8,541 nucleotides of DNA from Acidimicrobiaceae bacterium (GTDB lineage Bacteria > Actinomycetota > Acidimicrobiia > Acidimicrobiales > Palsa-688). The stretch lies in the NCBI GenBank assembly GCA_003158835.1, contig PMLI01000295.1, forward strand, positions 1-8,541, written 5' to 3'. The notes under the pieces are model-generated. The model saw only the letters and a list, made by a program, of their open reading frames with translations, ran no database searches and was not told where the DNA came from. Of the stretch, positions 1 to 6,563 are shown in pieces; within the stretch, counting starts at the first letter, position 1, and every line of letters begins with the position of its first letter. The translations under genes and the position numbers were made by a program.

Positions 1-22
1 CGACCCGAGGGTGAGGTACTGA
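1..22 (+). CDS. 3' end of a DppB/OppB-type peptide ABC transporter permease (partial)
   Basis: Reading from base 2, the first six codons give D-P-R-V-R-Y followed by TGA at 20-22. DppB/OppB-type permeases characteristically end in an (L)DPR(V/I)R(Y/L) tail just after the last membrane helix. A DppC-type permease starts 19 bases downstream, exactly where a dppB gene is expected to end. The rest of the gene lies upstream of the window. The call rests on a six-residue tail plus gene order, so it is supported but short. The other frames at this edge give no recognisable tail. Confidence 0.7.
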
Positions 23-41
23 TGCCAAGGTTGCGGTACTC

Positions 42-2132
42 ATGACCGTTGCCGGCACGCTGGTGGAGGGCCAGGCCGAGCTCGAGCCGCTCGGACCGGC
101 TGGTTCTGCGGCCGAGGGCCGGGCTCGGGGCAGCCGCCGCGGTGTGGCCCTGCTGCTCGCCTCCCGGGGCTTGCCGCGCTGGCTGTTGTGGACGGGCGCG
201 GCGCTGACCCTGCTGTTCGTGGTGCTCGCCATCTTCGCCGACTGGATCGCCCCCTACGGGTTCAACCAGTACATCGCCCATGGCGTCCGCTTCCCTCAGC
301 AAGGGGCCCCCTCGGCGGCGCACTGGTTCGGCACCACGGTCGACTCCGAGGACGTGCTTTCCCGGGTGATCTACGGGGCGCGGACTTCGATAGAGGTGGT
401 CCTGCTGGCCGTGTGCTTCTCGATCGCGGTCGGTGTGCCCGTCGGGCTCGTGTCCGGGTACTTCGGCGGCTGGTTGGACCGCGTCCTGGTACTGCTGAAC
501 GACTCCATCTTCGCCTTCCCGTACCTGCTGCTCGCCATCGTCATCGCCTTCCTGCTCCAGGGCTCGGTCGGCGGCGGCGTGATCACCGCCGCCATCGCCA
601 TCACGGTCGTGTACATCCCCCAGTACTTCCGGGTGGTCCGCAACACCGTGCTGTCCGTGCGCGAGGAGCCTTACGTCGAGGCCGGCAAGGCCCTGGGGGC
701 ACCGCCGCGCACCGTGATCCGGCGCTACGTCTTCGCCAACGTCATCCAGTCGGTGCCGGTGGTCGCCTCGTTGAACGCCGCCGACGCCATCCTCACCCTG
801 GCGGGCCTCTCGTTCCTCGGCATCGGCATGGACCCCTCCGTGGCGGCGGAGTGGGGCTATGACGTCTCCCGCGGGATCGCCGATGCCCAGGCCGGCTACT
901 GGTGGACCGGGATTTTTCCCGGCCTGGCCATCATCCTGCTCGTCATGGGCCTGACCCTGGTGGGGGAGGGGCTGAACGACACCCTCAACCCCCTGCTGCG
1001 CCGCCCCGGCTACCGCCGTGTGGTCTTTCCCCCCGTCGGGCGCGCCGCCCCCGGCGAGCCCGGGCCCACCGCCGCGGCAGGCTCCGCCGGTCCCCGGCCT
1101 GACGCCGGCCGTGAGGCGGTCATCGCCGTTTCCGGGCTCCGGGTCTGGTATGGCAGCGACCGGGGGCCGGTCAAGGCGGTGGACGGCGTGAGCTTCGAGG
1201 TCGCCCCGGGCGAGACGCTGGGGCTCGTCGGCGAGTCCGGCTGCGGGAAGACCAGCCTGGGCCGGGGGTTGCTCGGCCTACTCCCGGAGGCGGCCAGCTG
1301 CGACGGCGAGATCCGCTTCGGCGGCCGCAACCTCCTGGCCACTTCGGCGGCCGAGATGCGCCAGCTGCGAGGCCCGGCCCTCGGGCTCATATTTCAGGAG
1401 CCCATGACCAGGCTCGACCCGCTGATGCGGATCTCGGAGCACTTTTCCGAGGCTCTGCACACCCACGAACCAGAGCTCTCCGATGACGAGATCCGCCAGC
1501 GGTCGCTCGAGGCGCTCGGGGCGGTGGGGATCCCGCCCACCCGCTTTGCCAACTACCCCCACGAGTTTTCCGGGGGCATGCGCCAGCGCATCATGATCGC
1601 CCTCACCCTGGCGCTGCGTCCCCGTTTCATCGTTGCCGATGAGCCGACCACTTCCCTGGACGTGCTCGTCGAGGCCCAGATCCTCTCGCTGCTCTCCGAG
1701 CTCAAGGCTCGTACGCAGGCCGGGCTCCTGCTCATAACCCACAACCTCGGGATCGTGGCCGAGGCTTGCGACCGGGTGGCGGTCATGTACGCGGGCCGGA
1801 TCGTGGAGCAGGGGCTTGTAGGCGACGTGTTCGCGCACCCCCGGCACCCCTACACCGAGGCGCTCCTGGCCTCCACCATCTCGCTGTCCACCGAGTCCCT
1901 GCATTTCATCCCGGGCTCGCCCCCTGACCTCGTCGAACCGCCTCCGGGTTGCCGTTTCCACCCCCGCTGCCCTCTGGCCATGGAGGTGTGCCGGGCGCAG
2001 CTCCCCGCCACGCTGACCGGTCCCGGCGGCCACTCGGTGGAGTGCTGGGCGCAAAGCCCGCCCGAGGCCATCCCGCCCGGAGGGACAGCCCGCCTCTCGA
2101 TGAAGGAGATCGCTGTTGCTGACGAGGCCTGA
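42..2132 (+). CDS. Dipeptide/oligopeptide ABC transporter, permease (DppC-like) fused to ATPase (DppD-like)
   Basis: This 696-residue protein combines one membrane subunit and one ATPase of a peptide importer. Residues 1-45 are a low-complexity cytoplasmic leader. The first helix is near 47-70, and further helices lie near 112-140, 150-173, 178-195, 235-262 and 288-310. The permease EAA loop is at 211-233 (core EAGKALG). A Gly/Pro/Ala-rich linker (about 325-357) leads to the ATPase. The ATPase has Walker A G397-S405 (GESGCGKTS), Q-loop Q452, signature FSGGM 509-513, Walker B ending D533-E534, D-loop SLD 538-540 and H-loop H567. The C-terminal oligopeptide-transporter domain has C637-x5-C643-x6-C650-x17-C668, the pattern that binds a [4Fe-4S] cluster in some DppD/OppD proteins. 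ATG 42 is the only start in frame after the stop at 12-14. DppC and DppD are usually separate proteins, but such fusions are annotated in actinobacteria. All catalytic residues are present, so it should be functional. The exact substrate (di- or oligopeptide, nickel) cannot be read from these subunits. Confidence 0.93.
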   Translation: MTVAGTLVEGQAELEPLGPAGSAAEGRARGSRRGVALLLASRGLPRWLLWTGAALTLLFVVLAIFADWIAPYGFNQYIAHGVRFPQQGAPSAAHWFGTTVDSEDVLSRVIYGARTSIEVVLLAVCFSIAVGVPVGLVSGYFGGWLDRVLVLLNDSIFAFPYLLLAIVIAFLLQGSVGGGVITAAIAITVVYIPQYFRVVRNTVLSVREEPYVEAGKALGAPPRTVIRRYVFANVIQSVPVVASLNAADAILTLAGLSFLGIGMDPSVAAEWGYDVSRGIADAQAGYWWTGIFPGLAIILLVMGLTLVGEGLNDTLNPLLRRPGYRRVVFPPVGRAAPGEPGPTAAAGSAGPRPDAGREAVIAVSGLRVWYGSDRGPVKAVDGVSFEVAPGETLGLVGESGCGKTSLGRGLLGLLPEAASCDGEIRFGGRNLLATSAAEMRQLRGPALGLIFQEPMTRLDPLMRISEHFSEALHTHEPELSDDEIRQRSLEALGAVGIPPTRFANYPHEFSGGMRQRIMIALTLALRPRFIVADEPTTSLDVLVEAQILSLLSELKARTQAGLLLITHNLGIVAEACDRVAVMYAGRIVEQGLVGDVFAHPRHPYTEALLASTISLSTESLHFIPGSPPDLVEPPPGCRFHPRCPLAMEVCRAQLPATLTGPGGHSVECWAQSPPEAIPPGGTARLSMKEIAVADEA
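2103..2109 (+). promoter_or_regulatory. Ribosome binding site deciding the TTG start of the second ATPase
   Basis: AAGGAGA lies inside the last codons of the upstream fusion gene, 6-7 bases before TTG 2116. It is a near-perfect Shine-Dalgarno sequence. No other start codon in the N-terminal part of the downstream frame has a comparable site, so it favours the TTG start over the internal ATG at 2242. Confidence 0.75.
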
Positions 2133-3450
2133 GAGCGCAGGCGCTCAGCTGGCGGCGCCGCAGGAGGCGGCCGGAGACGTCCTGCTCGAGGTGCGCGACC
2201 TCGAAGTGCACTTCGCCCTGCGGGGCGGCTTCCTGCAACGGATGCTCGGCCAGGACACGGGCTCGGTGAAAGCGGTCGACGGCGTGAACTTCTCGCTGCG
2301 CCGGGGCGAGGTGCTCGGCCTCGTCGGCGAGTCGGGGAGCGGCAAGACCACACTGGCGAAGGCGGTGCTGTGCCTGGTCCGGCCCACGGCCGGCTCGGTG
2401 CTGCTGGAGGGCGAGACCATCTCGACGCTCTCGGAGCGCCACGTGCGGCCATTGCGCCGACGCATGCAGCCGGTGTTCCAGGACCCCCACGCCTCGCTCA
2501 ACCCGACCATGACCCTCGAGGAGGCGGTCGGCCACCCCTTGAAGATCCATCACGTGGCGAATACTCCGGACGAGCGCCGGGCCCAGGTCTCGGAGGCGCT
2601 CGAGCGGGTCGGCCTCGTACCGGTGGAGCGCTTCCTGGCCAAGCACCCGAGCGAGCTCTCCGGCGGCCAGCGCCAGCGCGCCGCCATCGCCCGGGCGATC
2701 ATTCTCGGGCCCGAGCTGGTGGTGGCGGACGAGCCGGTGTCGATGCTCGACATGAGCGTGCGGGCCAAGGTGCTCCAGCTCTTGGTGGACCTCAAGCGGG
2801 ACCTCGGCCTCACCTACCTGTACGTCACCCACGACCTCGCCACGGCGCGCTTTTTCTGCGACCGGGTCGCCATCATGTACCTCGGTCGCATAGTCGAGAT
2901 CGGTTCGACGGACGACCTCTACCGCAACCCCCGCCACCCGTACACCCGCGCCTTGCTGGAGGCGATCCCCGAGCCCGACCCCGAGCACCACATACCGCGC
3001 CGCCTGCCGAGGGGAGAGGTCCCTGACGCGACGGTCCCGCCGCTCGGCTGCGCCTTCCATCCCCGCTGCCCGGAGGCCTTCGGACCGTGCGGGTGGGAGA
3101 GCCGCGACCTGCGCAGCTTGCTGGAGATGCGGTGGGCGGCGTTGGGGCCGGAGGAGTTCCGCAAGGAGCGGGACGTGCTCGGGGACCTCTCGGGGCTCAC
3201 CGAGCCGTCCCTGGACGTCGAGGTGCCCGCCGCCCCGGGACGGGCCGGCAGCGAGGTTGCCGCCCTCCTCGAGTGGCACCGGGCGGCCGACCCCGACGAG
3301 CCCCTGTGGCGGGGGGTGGCGAAGATGGAAACGGGGCCGGGCGGGGTACGGGTGCACTTCGGGGACCACGCCGACCCTGTGCTCCAGGAGGCGGATGACC
3401 CCGGCGGGGCCAAGGTCGCTTGTCACCGCTACCGAACCGACCTGGGCTGA
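2116..3450 (+). CDS. Peptide ABC transporter ATP-binding protein, OppF/DppF type, with enlarged C-terminal domain
   Basis: This is the second ATPase of the importer. It would pair with the ATPase half of the preceding fusion protein and power uptake from the cytoplasmic face. The start is TTG, overlapping the upstream gene by 17 bases. The 444-residue product has Walker A G71-T79 (GESGSGKTT), Q-loop Q122, signature LSGGQ 181-185, Walker B ending D205-E206, D-loop MLD 210-212 and H-loop H239. The OppF-typical stretch SMLDMSVRA is present. OppF/DppF proteins are usually about 320-350 residues long. Here the C-terminal cysteine motif begins normally (C312-x5-C318-x6-C325), but the next and last cysteine is C436, 110 residues on, in a normal-looking terminal VACHRY context. 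The intervening stretch (about 326-425) contains no other cysteine, starts GWESRDL, is charged and has no recognised domain. The ATPase assignment is secure. The role of the extra segment is unknown. Confidence 0.92.
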   Translation: MLTRPESAGAQLAAPQEAAGDVLLEVRDLEVHFALRGGFLQRMLGQDTGSVKAVDGVNFSLRRGEVLGLVGESGSGKTTLAKAVLCLVRPTAGSVLLEGETISTLSERHVRPLRRRMQPVFQDPHASLNPTMTLEEAVGHPLKIHHVANTPDERRAQVSEALERVGLVPVERFLAKHPSELSGGQRQRAAIARAIILGPELVVADEPVSMLDMSVRAKVLQLLVDLKRDLGLTYLYVTHDLATARFFCDRVAIMYLGRIVEIGSTDDLYRNPRHPYTRALLEAIPEPDPEHHIPRRLPRGEVPDATVPPLGCAFHPRCPEAFGPCGWESRDLRSLLEMRWAALGPEEFRKERDVLGDLSGLTEPSLDVEVPAAPGRAGSEVAALLEWHRAADPDEPLWRGVAKMETGPGGVRVHFGDHADPVLQEADDPGGAKVACHRYRTDLG

Positions 3451-3470
3451 GACCGGGGCCGGGGCGCACC

Positions 3471-3476
3471 GGAGGT
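3471..3476 (+). promoter_or_regulatory. Ribosome binding site deciding the start of the sulfurtransferase
   Basis: GGAGGT stands 6 bases before ATG 3483. It selects this ATG over the in-frame TTG at 3420, which would overlap the preceding gene and add 21 unconserved-looking Pro/Gly/Arg-rich residues. Confidence 0.8.
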
Positions 3477-3482
3477 CAACTC

Positions 3483-4313
3483 ATGAACGTGCTGGTCGAT
3501 GTGCGAGAGCTTCAGAGCATGTGCGCCTCGGCGGCGCCTCCCCGGCTGCTGGACGTGCGATGGCGCTTGGGGGGGCCCAGCGGTCGCGAGCAGTTCCTGG
3601 CCGGGCACATACCGGGCGCCTCGTACGTGGATCTCGACCGGGAACTGGCCGGCCCGGCGGCGCCGAAGATCGGCCGGCACCCGCTCCCATCGGTCGACCA
3701 GCTCGAGGCGGCCGCCCGGGGTTGGGGGCTGCGAGAGGGCCAAACTGCCGTCGTTTACGACGACAACGGTTCCATGTCGGCCGCCCGGGCCTGGTGGTTG
3801 TTGCGATGGGCGGGCGTGCGGACGGTCCATATTCTCGACGGCGGGCTCCCGGCCTGGCGTGCCGCCGGCGCCGCCCTGGAGACCGGACCGGAGCTCGCCG
3901 TCCCGGGTGATGTCAAGCTCGCCGCCGGTCACATGCCGACCGTGCACATCGACGGCGTGGCCGGGTTCCCTGAGCGCGGGCTGCTGCTGGATGCTCGGGC
4001 GGCCGAGCGGTTCCGGGGCGACTCCGAGCCCGTTGATCCGGTGGCCGGCCACATACCCGGTGCCACCAGCGCGCCGACGACCGAGAACCTGGCCGCGGAC
4101 GGTTGCTTCCGGCCGGCCGGCGAGCTCGAGGAGCGTTTCGGCGGGCTGGGAGCGCGTCCGGGCACCGCCATAGCGGTGTACTGCGGCTCGGGCGTCACCG
4201 CCGCCCACGAGATCGCAGCGCTGGCGATCGCCGGGTTCGAGGGGGCCCTGTACCCCGGCTCGTGGTCTGAGTGGAGCAATCACGAGGACCGTCCTGTCGC
4301 AACCGGGCCCTAG
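3483..4313 (+). CDS. sseA: Sulfurtransferase, 3-mercaptopyruvate sulfurtransferase type (tandem rhodanese)
   Basis: The 276-residue protein has two rhodanese domains. It should transfer sulfane sulfur from 3-mercaptopyruvate (or thiosulfate) to a thiophilic acceptor through a cysteine persulfide, in the cytoplasm. The N-terminal domain (about 1-130) is the inactive one: it keeps AGHIPGA (40-46) but has YDDNGSMSAARAWW (from 93) where an active-site cysteine would be. The C-terminal domain (about 150-270) has a second AGHIPGA (188-194) and the loop C234-G-S-G-V-T-A. CGSGVTA is typical of mercaptopyruvate sulfurtransferases; thiosulfate rhodaneses usually have CRKGVTA. No signal peptide is visible. 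The gene lies 32 bases after the peptide transporter with no terminator between, so co-transcription is likely, although a functional link is only inferred. Family and length fit well. The substrate preference is inferred from the loop alone, and the symbol refers to the family. Confidence 0.88.
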   Translation: MNVLVDVRELQSMCASAAPPRLLDVRWRLGGPSGREQFLAGHIPGASYVDLDRELAGPAAPKIGRHPLPSVDQLEAAARGWGLREGQTAVVYDDNGSMSAARAWWLLRWAGVRTVHILDGGLPAWRAAGAALETGPELAVPGDVKLAAGHMPTVHIDGVAGFPERGLLLDARAAERFRGDSEPVDPVAGHIPGATSAPTTENLAADGCFRPAGELEERFGGLGARPGTAIAVYCGSGVTAAHEIAALAIAGFEGALYPGSWSEWSNHEDRPVATGP

Positions 4314-4349
4314 CCCGCCGCCCCGGGCCGAGCTGTGCGTCCTGGGGAG

Positions 4350-4364
4350 CCGGGCAACGCCCGG
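4350..4364 (+). terminator. Candidate hairpin terminator after the sulfurtransferase gene
   Basis: A perfect 6-bp G+C stem, CCGGGC / GCCCGG with an AAC loop, lies 36 bases after the sulfurtransferase stop and before the riboswitch leader. There is no run of T after it, so it is not a classical intrinsic terminator. U-less hairpins are often proposed as terminators in high-G+C actinobacteria. In such G+C-rich DNA a 6-bp stem can also occur by chance. Confidence 0.35.
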
Positions 4365-4375
4365 ACGGGCGGAGG

Positions 4376-4381
4376 TATGCT
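4376..4381 (+). promoter_or_regulatory. Candidate -10 element of the thiamine transporter operon
   Basis: TATGCT fits the TANNNT pattern of actinobacterial sigma-70-type -10 boxes and sits about 25-30 bases before the riboswitch aptamer. A transcript starting near 4388 would carry the whole aptamer. No convincing -35 box is visible upstream; the region around 4353-4358 matches poorly. The call is based on position and a short match only. Confidence 0.35.
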
Positions 4382-4404
4382 GGGTGGTAGTACCAGTCCA
4401 CAAA

Positions 4405-4489
4405 TGACAGGGGAGCGCCTCGGCGCTGAGAGTGCGGGCAGTCCGCAGACCCTTGTACCTGATCTGGGTAATGCCAGCGAAGGGAGTCA
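4405..4489 (+). ncRNA. TPP riboswitch (THI element)
   Basis: The leader has the conserved blocks of the thiamine pyrophosphate aptamer in order. GGGGAGC is at 4410-4416. A short P3 hairpin GCGC-CUCG-GCGC (4415-4426) leads into the pyrimidine-sensing CUGAGAG block (4426-4432). An optional extra stem UGCGG/CCGCA spans 4433-4447, and the ACCC of P2 is at 4449-4452. The block ACCUGAUCUGGGUAAUGCCA at 4457-4476 then leads into the AGCGAAGGGAG strand that ends at 4486. P5 is CUGG 4464-4467 with CCAG 4474-4477. A short P1 (UGAC 4405-4408 with GUCA 4486-4489) closes it. The element lies directly before ykoE, so it should switch off thiamine/precursor uptake when TPP is plentiful. No terminator hairpin follows the aptamer, and the ykoE ribosome site lies within its last strand, which indicates translational control. 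Confidence 0.95.
4480..4486 (+). promoter_or_regulatory. ykoE ribosome binding site embedded in the riboswitch aptamer
   Basis: AAGGGAG is followed by 8 bases and then ATG 4495. The same bases are the conserved 3' strand of the aptamer: AGG pairs with CCU 4458-4460 in P4, and the following GGAG runs into P1. Ligand-stabilised folding would therefore block ribosome access directly. Confidence 0.75.
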
Positions 4490-4494
4490 CTGCT

Positions 4495-5106
4495 ATGGCC
4501 AGCACCAGCACTACCGGGCAGCGCACACGCCGCGGGCGACGCTGGAGGACCGTCGACATCGTCGTGGCGTCCGTGATCGCGGTGGCCGGAGGAGTCGTTT
4601 TCTGGGGGTGGTCGCAGCTCTGGACCACCACCTCGGGGGCTTTCTCCGCCTTCCCCCCAGCTCAGGCGGTGATGTACGGCGTCTGGTTGGCGCCCGGGGT
4701 CATCGGAGGCCTCATCGTCCGCAAGCCGGGCGCGGCCCTGTATACCGAGCTGGTGGCTTCGGTGGTGGAAGCCCTTCTGGGCAGCGCTTGGGGGCTGTCG
4801 GTTGTCGCCTACGGCGTGGCCGAGGGCCTGGCGCCTGAGCTCATCTTCGCCCTCTTCGCCTACCGGTGGTGGCGGCTCCCGGTCCCGGCGCTGGCCGGGG
4901 CCGCCGCCGGCCTGGCCGCCGCCGTATTGGATCTGGTCTATTACTACGGGGCGTGGCGGGCTGACTGGATGCTGACCTATGTCGTGCTGGTTATGGCCAG
5001 CTCGCTCGTGATCGCCGGCGTGGGTGGCGAGCTCCTGGTGCGGGCGTTGGCCCGGACCGGGGCCTTGCAACCGTTCGCGTCCGGGCGCCGTGCCACCGTT
5101 ACGTGA
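4495..5106 (+). CDS. ykoE: YkoE: substrate-binding membrane subunit of an ECF thiamine/HMP transporter
   Basis: This 203-residue integral membrane protein is the S-component, which captures thiamine or its pyrimidine precursor (hydroxymethylpyrimidine) for the YkoEDC transporter. After a short basic N-terminus (TRRGRRWRTVD), about six hydrophobic helices are visible near 20-41, 56-75, 79-97, 103-122, 128-150 and 160-185. YkoE-like signatures are VFWGWSQLW (34-42), the GVW-APGVIGGLIVRKPGAALYTEL stretch (62-86) and LDLVYYYG (145-152). ATG 4495 was chosen because it has a Shine-Dalgarno sequence 8 bases upstream. The GTG farther upstream in frame (4432) lies inside the riboswitch. The riboswitch just before it, and the ykoD and ykoC genes just after it, strongly support the role. 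The distinction between thiamine and HMP as substrate cannot be made from sequence. No ykoF homologue is present here, unlike Bacillus subtilis. Confidence 0.92.
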   Translation: MASTSTTGQRTRRGRRWRTVDIVVASVIAVAGGVVFWGWSQLWTTTSGAFSAFPPAQAVMYGVWLAPGVIGGLIVRKPGAALYTELVASVVEALLGSAWGLSVVAYGVAEGLAPELIFALFAYRWWRLPVPALAGAAAGLAAAVLDLVYYYGAWRADWMLTYVVLVMASSLVIAGVGGELLVRALARTGALQPFASGRRATVT

Positions 5107-6563
5107 GCGCGGCGGTCGAGGCCCGCGACTGGGGGTGGCGCCACGCCGGCCGGCGTGGCTGGGCGGTCAGGCACTTGGACCTGGTGCTTCAGGCGGGCGA
5201 GCGGGTGCTGCTGCTCGGTCCCTCCGGCGCCGGCAAGAGCACACTGCTGGCGGCGCTGGCGGGGCTGCTCCGCGCTCCCGACAGTGGAGACGAGGAGGGC
5301 ACGCTGCGGGTGGACGGCGGCCCGGCCGGGGACGCGACCGGGCGGGCGGGGTTGGTGTTCCAGGACCCTTCCTCGTCGTTGGTGATGGGACGGGTCGGCG
5401 ACGAGGTCGCCTTCGGCCTGGAAAACTTGGCCGTACCCGTGGCCCAGATCTGGGACCGGGTGGCCGGGTCGCTGGCCGCCGTCGACTTCAAGTACCCGCT
5501 GGCCCACCCGACCGACCGTCTCTCGGGCGGCGAGCAACAGCGATTGGCGATAGCGGACGTCGTGGCCGTGTCGCCTGGTCTGTGGCTCCTGGATGAGCCG
5601 ACGGCCAACCTCGACCCGGATGGCTCGGCCCTGGTGCTTGCCACCCTGCGCCGTGTCCTGGATGCGTCGGCGGCGACGCTGCTGCTGGTAGAGCACAGAG
5701 TGGCGCCGGTGCTGGACCTGGTCGACCGGGTCGTGGTGCTCGAGCCCGGGGGCGGGGTGGTGGCCGATGGTTGCCCGACCGCGGTGTTTGCCCGCCAGGG
5801 GCGGGCGTTGCGGGCCGCGGGCGTGTGGGCCCCCGGCCCGGCGCCGGCCCGTTTGGCCCCGCCGCGCCCAGCCGGGCCCCCGGTGGTGGTGGCGGAGGGC
5901 GTCGTCGTCGACTACCCGTTGGCCGAGATGCCCGCTCTCGACGGCGTGGACGTCACCGCCTACGGCGGGCAGGTCCTGGCGGTAACCGGCGCCAATGGTT
6001 CGGGCAAGTCGACCCTGGCGTTGGTCCTGGCGTCGCTGCTGGCGACGTCGGCGGGCCGCGTGCGCTTTGTCGCCGGCGGCCCGGCCCGCCCCTATGCCAA
6101 GTGGCGGCCCAGAGACCTGGTCCGTTGGGTGGGCACGGTCTTCCAGGAGCCCGAGCACCAGTTCGTAGCCTCAACCGTCGCCGCTGAGCTCGCCGTCGGG
6201 CCTCGGCGCACCGGGATGGCCGGGGATGCCTCGGCCCGTCGGGTCGGCGAGCTCCTGGACCGCCTCGGCTTGGTCGCCCTGGCCGAGGCCAATCCCTTTA
6301 CTCTTTCGGGCGGGGAAAAGCGGCGGCTCTCGGTGGCTACCGCCCTCGCCACCGACCCGGCGCTGCTGGTGCTGGACGAACCAACCTTCGGGCAGGACGC
6401 CTGCACGTGGGACGAGCTGGCGGCCCTGCTGGCCGAACAGCGCGACGCCGGGCGGGCGGTGGTGGTGGTGACCCACGACGCCGACCTGGTGGGCGCGCTG
6501 GCCGACCGGCAGATCCGCTTGAGCGCGGGGCGGTTGGAGCCCAGCTACGCACCGGTGGGCTGA
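5103..6563 (+). CDS. ykoD: YkoD: tandem ATP-binding protein of the ECF thiamine/HMP transporter
   Basis: The 486-residue protein carries two complete ABC ATPase domains in one chain, replacing the EcfA1/EcfA2 pair. Domain 1 (about 1-230) has Walker A G39-T47 (GPSGAGKST), Q-loop Q87, signature LSGGE 140-144, Walker B ending D164-E165 and H-loop H198. A Pro/Ala-rich linker (about 240-260) follows. Domain 2 (about 261-486) has Walker A G296-T304 (GANGSGKST), Q-loop Q348, signature LSGGE 401-405, Walker B ending D425-E426 with the variant D-loop FGQD, and H-loop H458. All catalytic residues are present in both halves, so both sites look competent. It starts at GTG 5103, overlapping the ykoE stop in a GTGA junction, which implies translational coupling and control by the same riboswitch. 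Confidence 0.93.
   Translation: MSAAVEARDWGWRHAGRRGWAVRHLDLVLQAGERVLLLGPSGAGKSTLLAALAGLLRAPDSGDEEGTLRVDGGPAGDATGRAGLVFQDPSSSLVMGRVGDEVAFGLENLAVPVAQIWDRVAGSLAAVDFKYPLAHPTDRLSGGEQQRLAIADVVAVSPGLWLLDEPTANLDPDGSALVLATLRRVLDASAATLLLVEHRVAPVLDLVDRVVVLEPGGGVVADGCPTAVFARQGRALRAAGVWAPGPAPARLAPPRPAGPPVVVAEGVVVDYPLAEMPALDGVDVTAYGGQVLAVTGANGSGKSTLALVLASLLATSAGRVRFVAGGPARPYAKWRPRDLVRWVGTVFQEPEHQFVASTVAAELAVGPRRTGMAGDASARRVGELLDRLGLVALAEANPFTLSGGEKRRLSVATALATDPALLVLDEPTFGQDACTWDELAALLAEQRDAGRAVVVVTHDADLVGALADRQIRLSAGRLEPSYAPVG

Noticed and set aside
1906..3426. 506-codon open frame on the minus strand across the two ATPase genes
   Set aside because: It lies antisense to well-supported ATPase domains, has no recognisable motif, and its Arg/Gly/Pro/His-rich composition is typical of antisense frames in G+C-rich genes.
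3420..3482. Longer N-terminus for the sulfurtransferase starting at TTG 3420
   Set aside because: It would overlap the ATPase gene, has no ribosome site, and adds residues unlike rhodaneses. GGAGGT before ATG 3483 fixes the shorter start.
3429..4631. 400-codon open frame on the minus strand across the sulfurtransferase and riboswitch
   Set aside because: It is antisense to a clear rhodanese gene and to the aptamer, with low-complexity composition and no family resemblance.
4977..6158. 393-codon open frame on the minus strand over ykoD
   Set aside because: It is antisense to two intact ATP-binding domains, is rich in Arg, Gln, Gly and His, and has no motif.
6407..6562. Longer N-terminus for ykoC starting within ykoD
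   Set aside because: The extra residues are a frame-shifted reading of the ykoD C-terminus. The TGATG junction at 6561-6565 gives the natural start.
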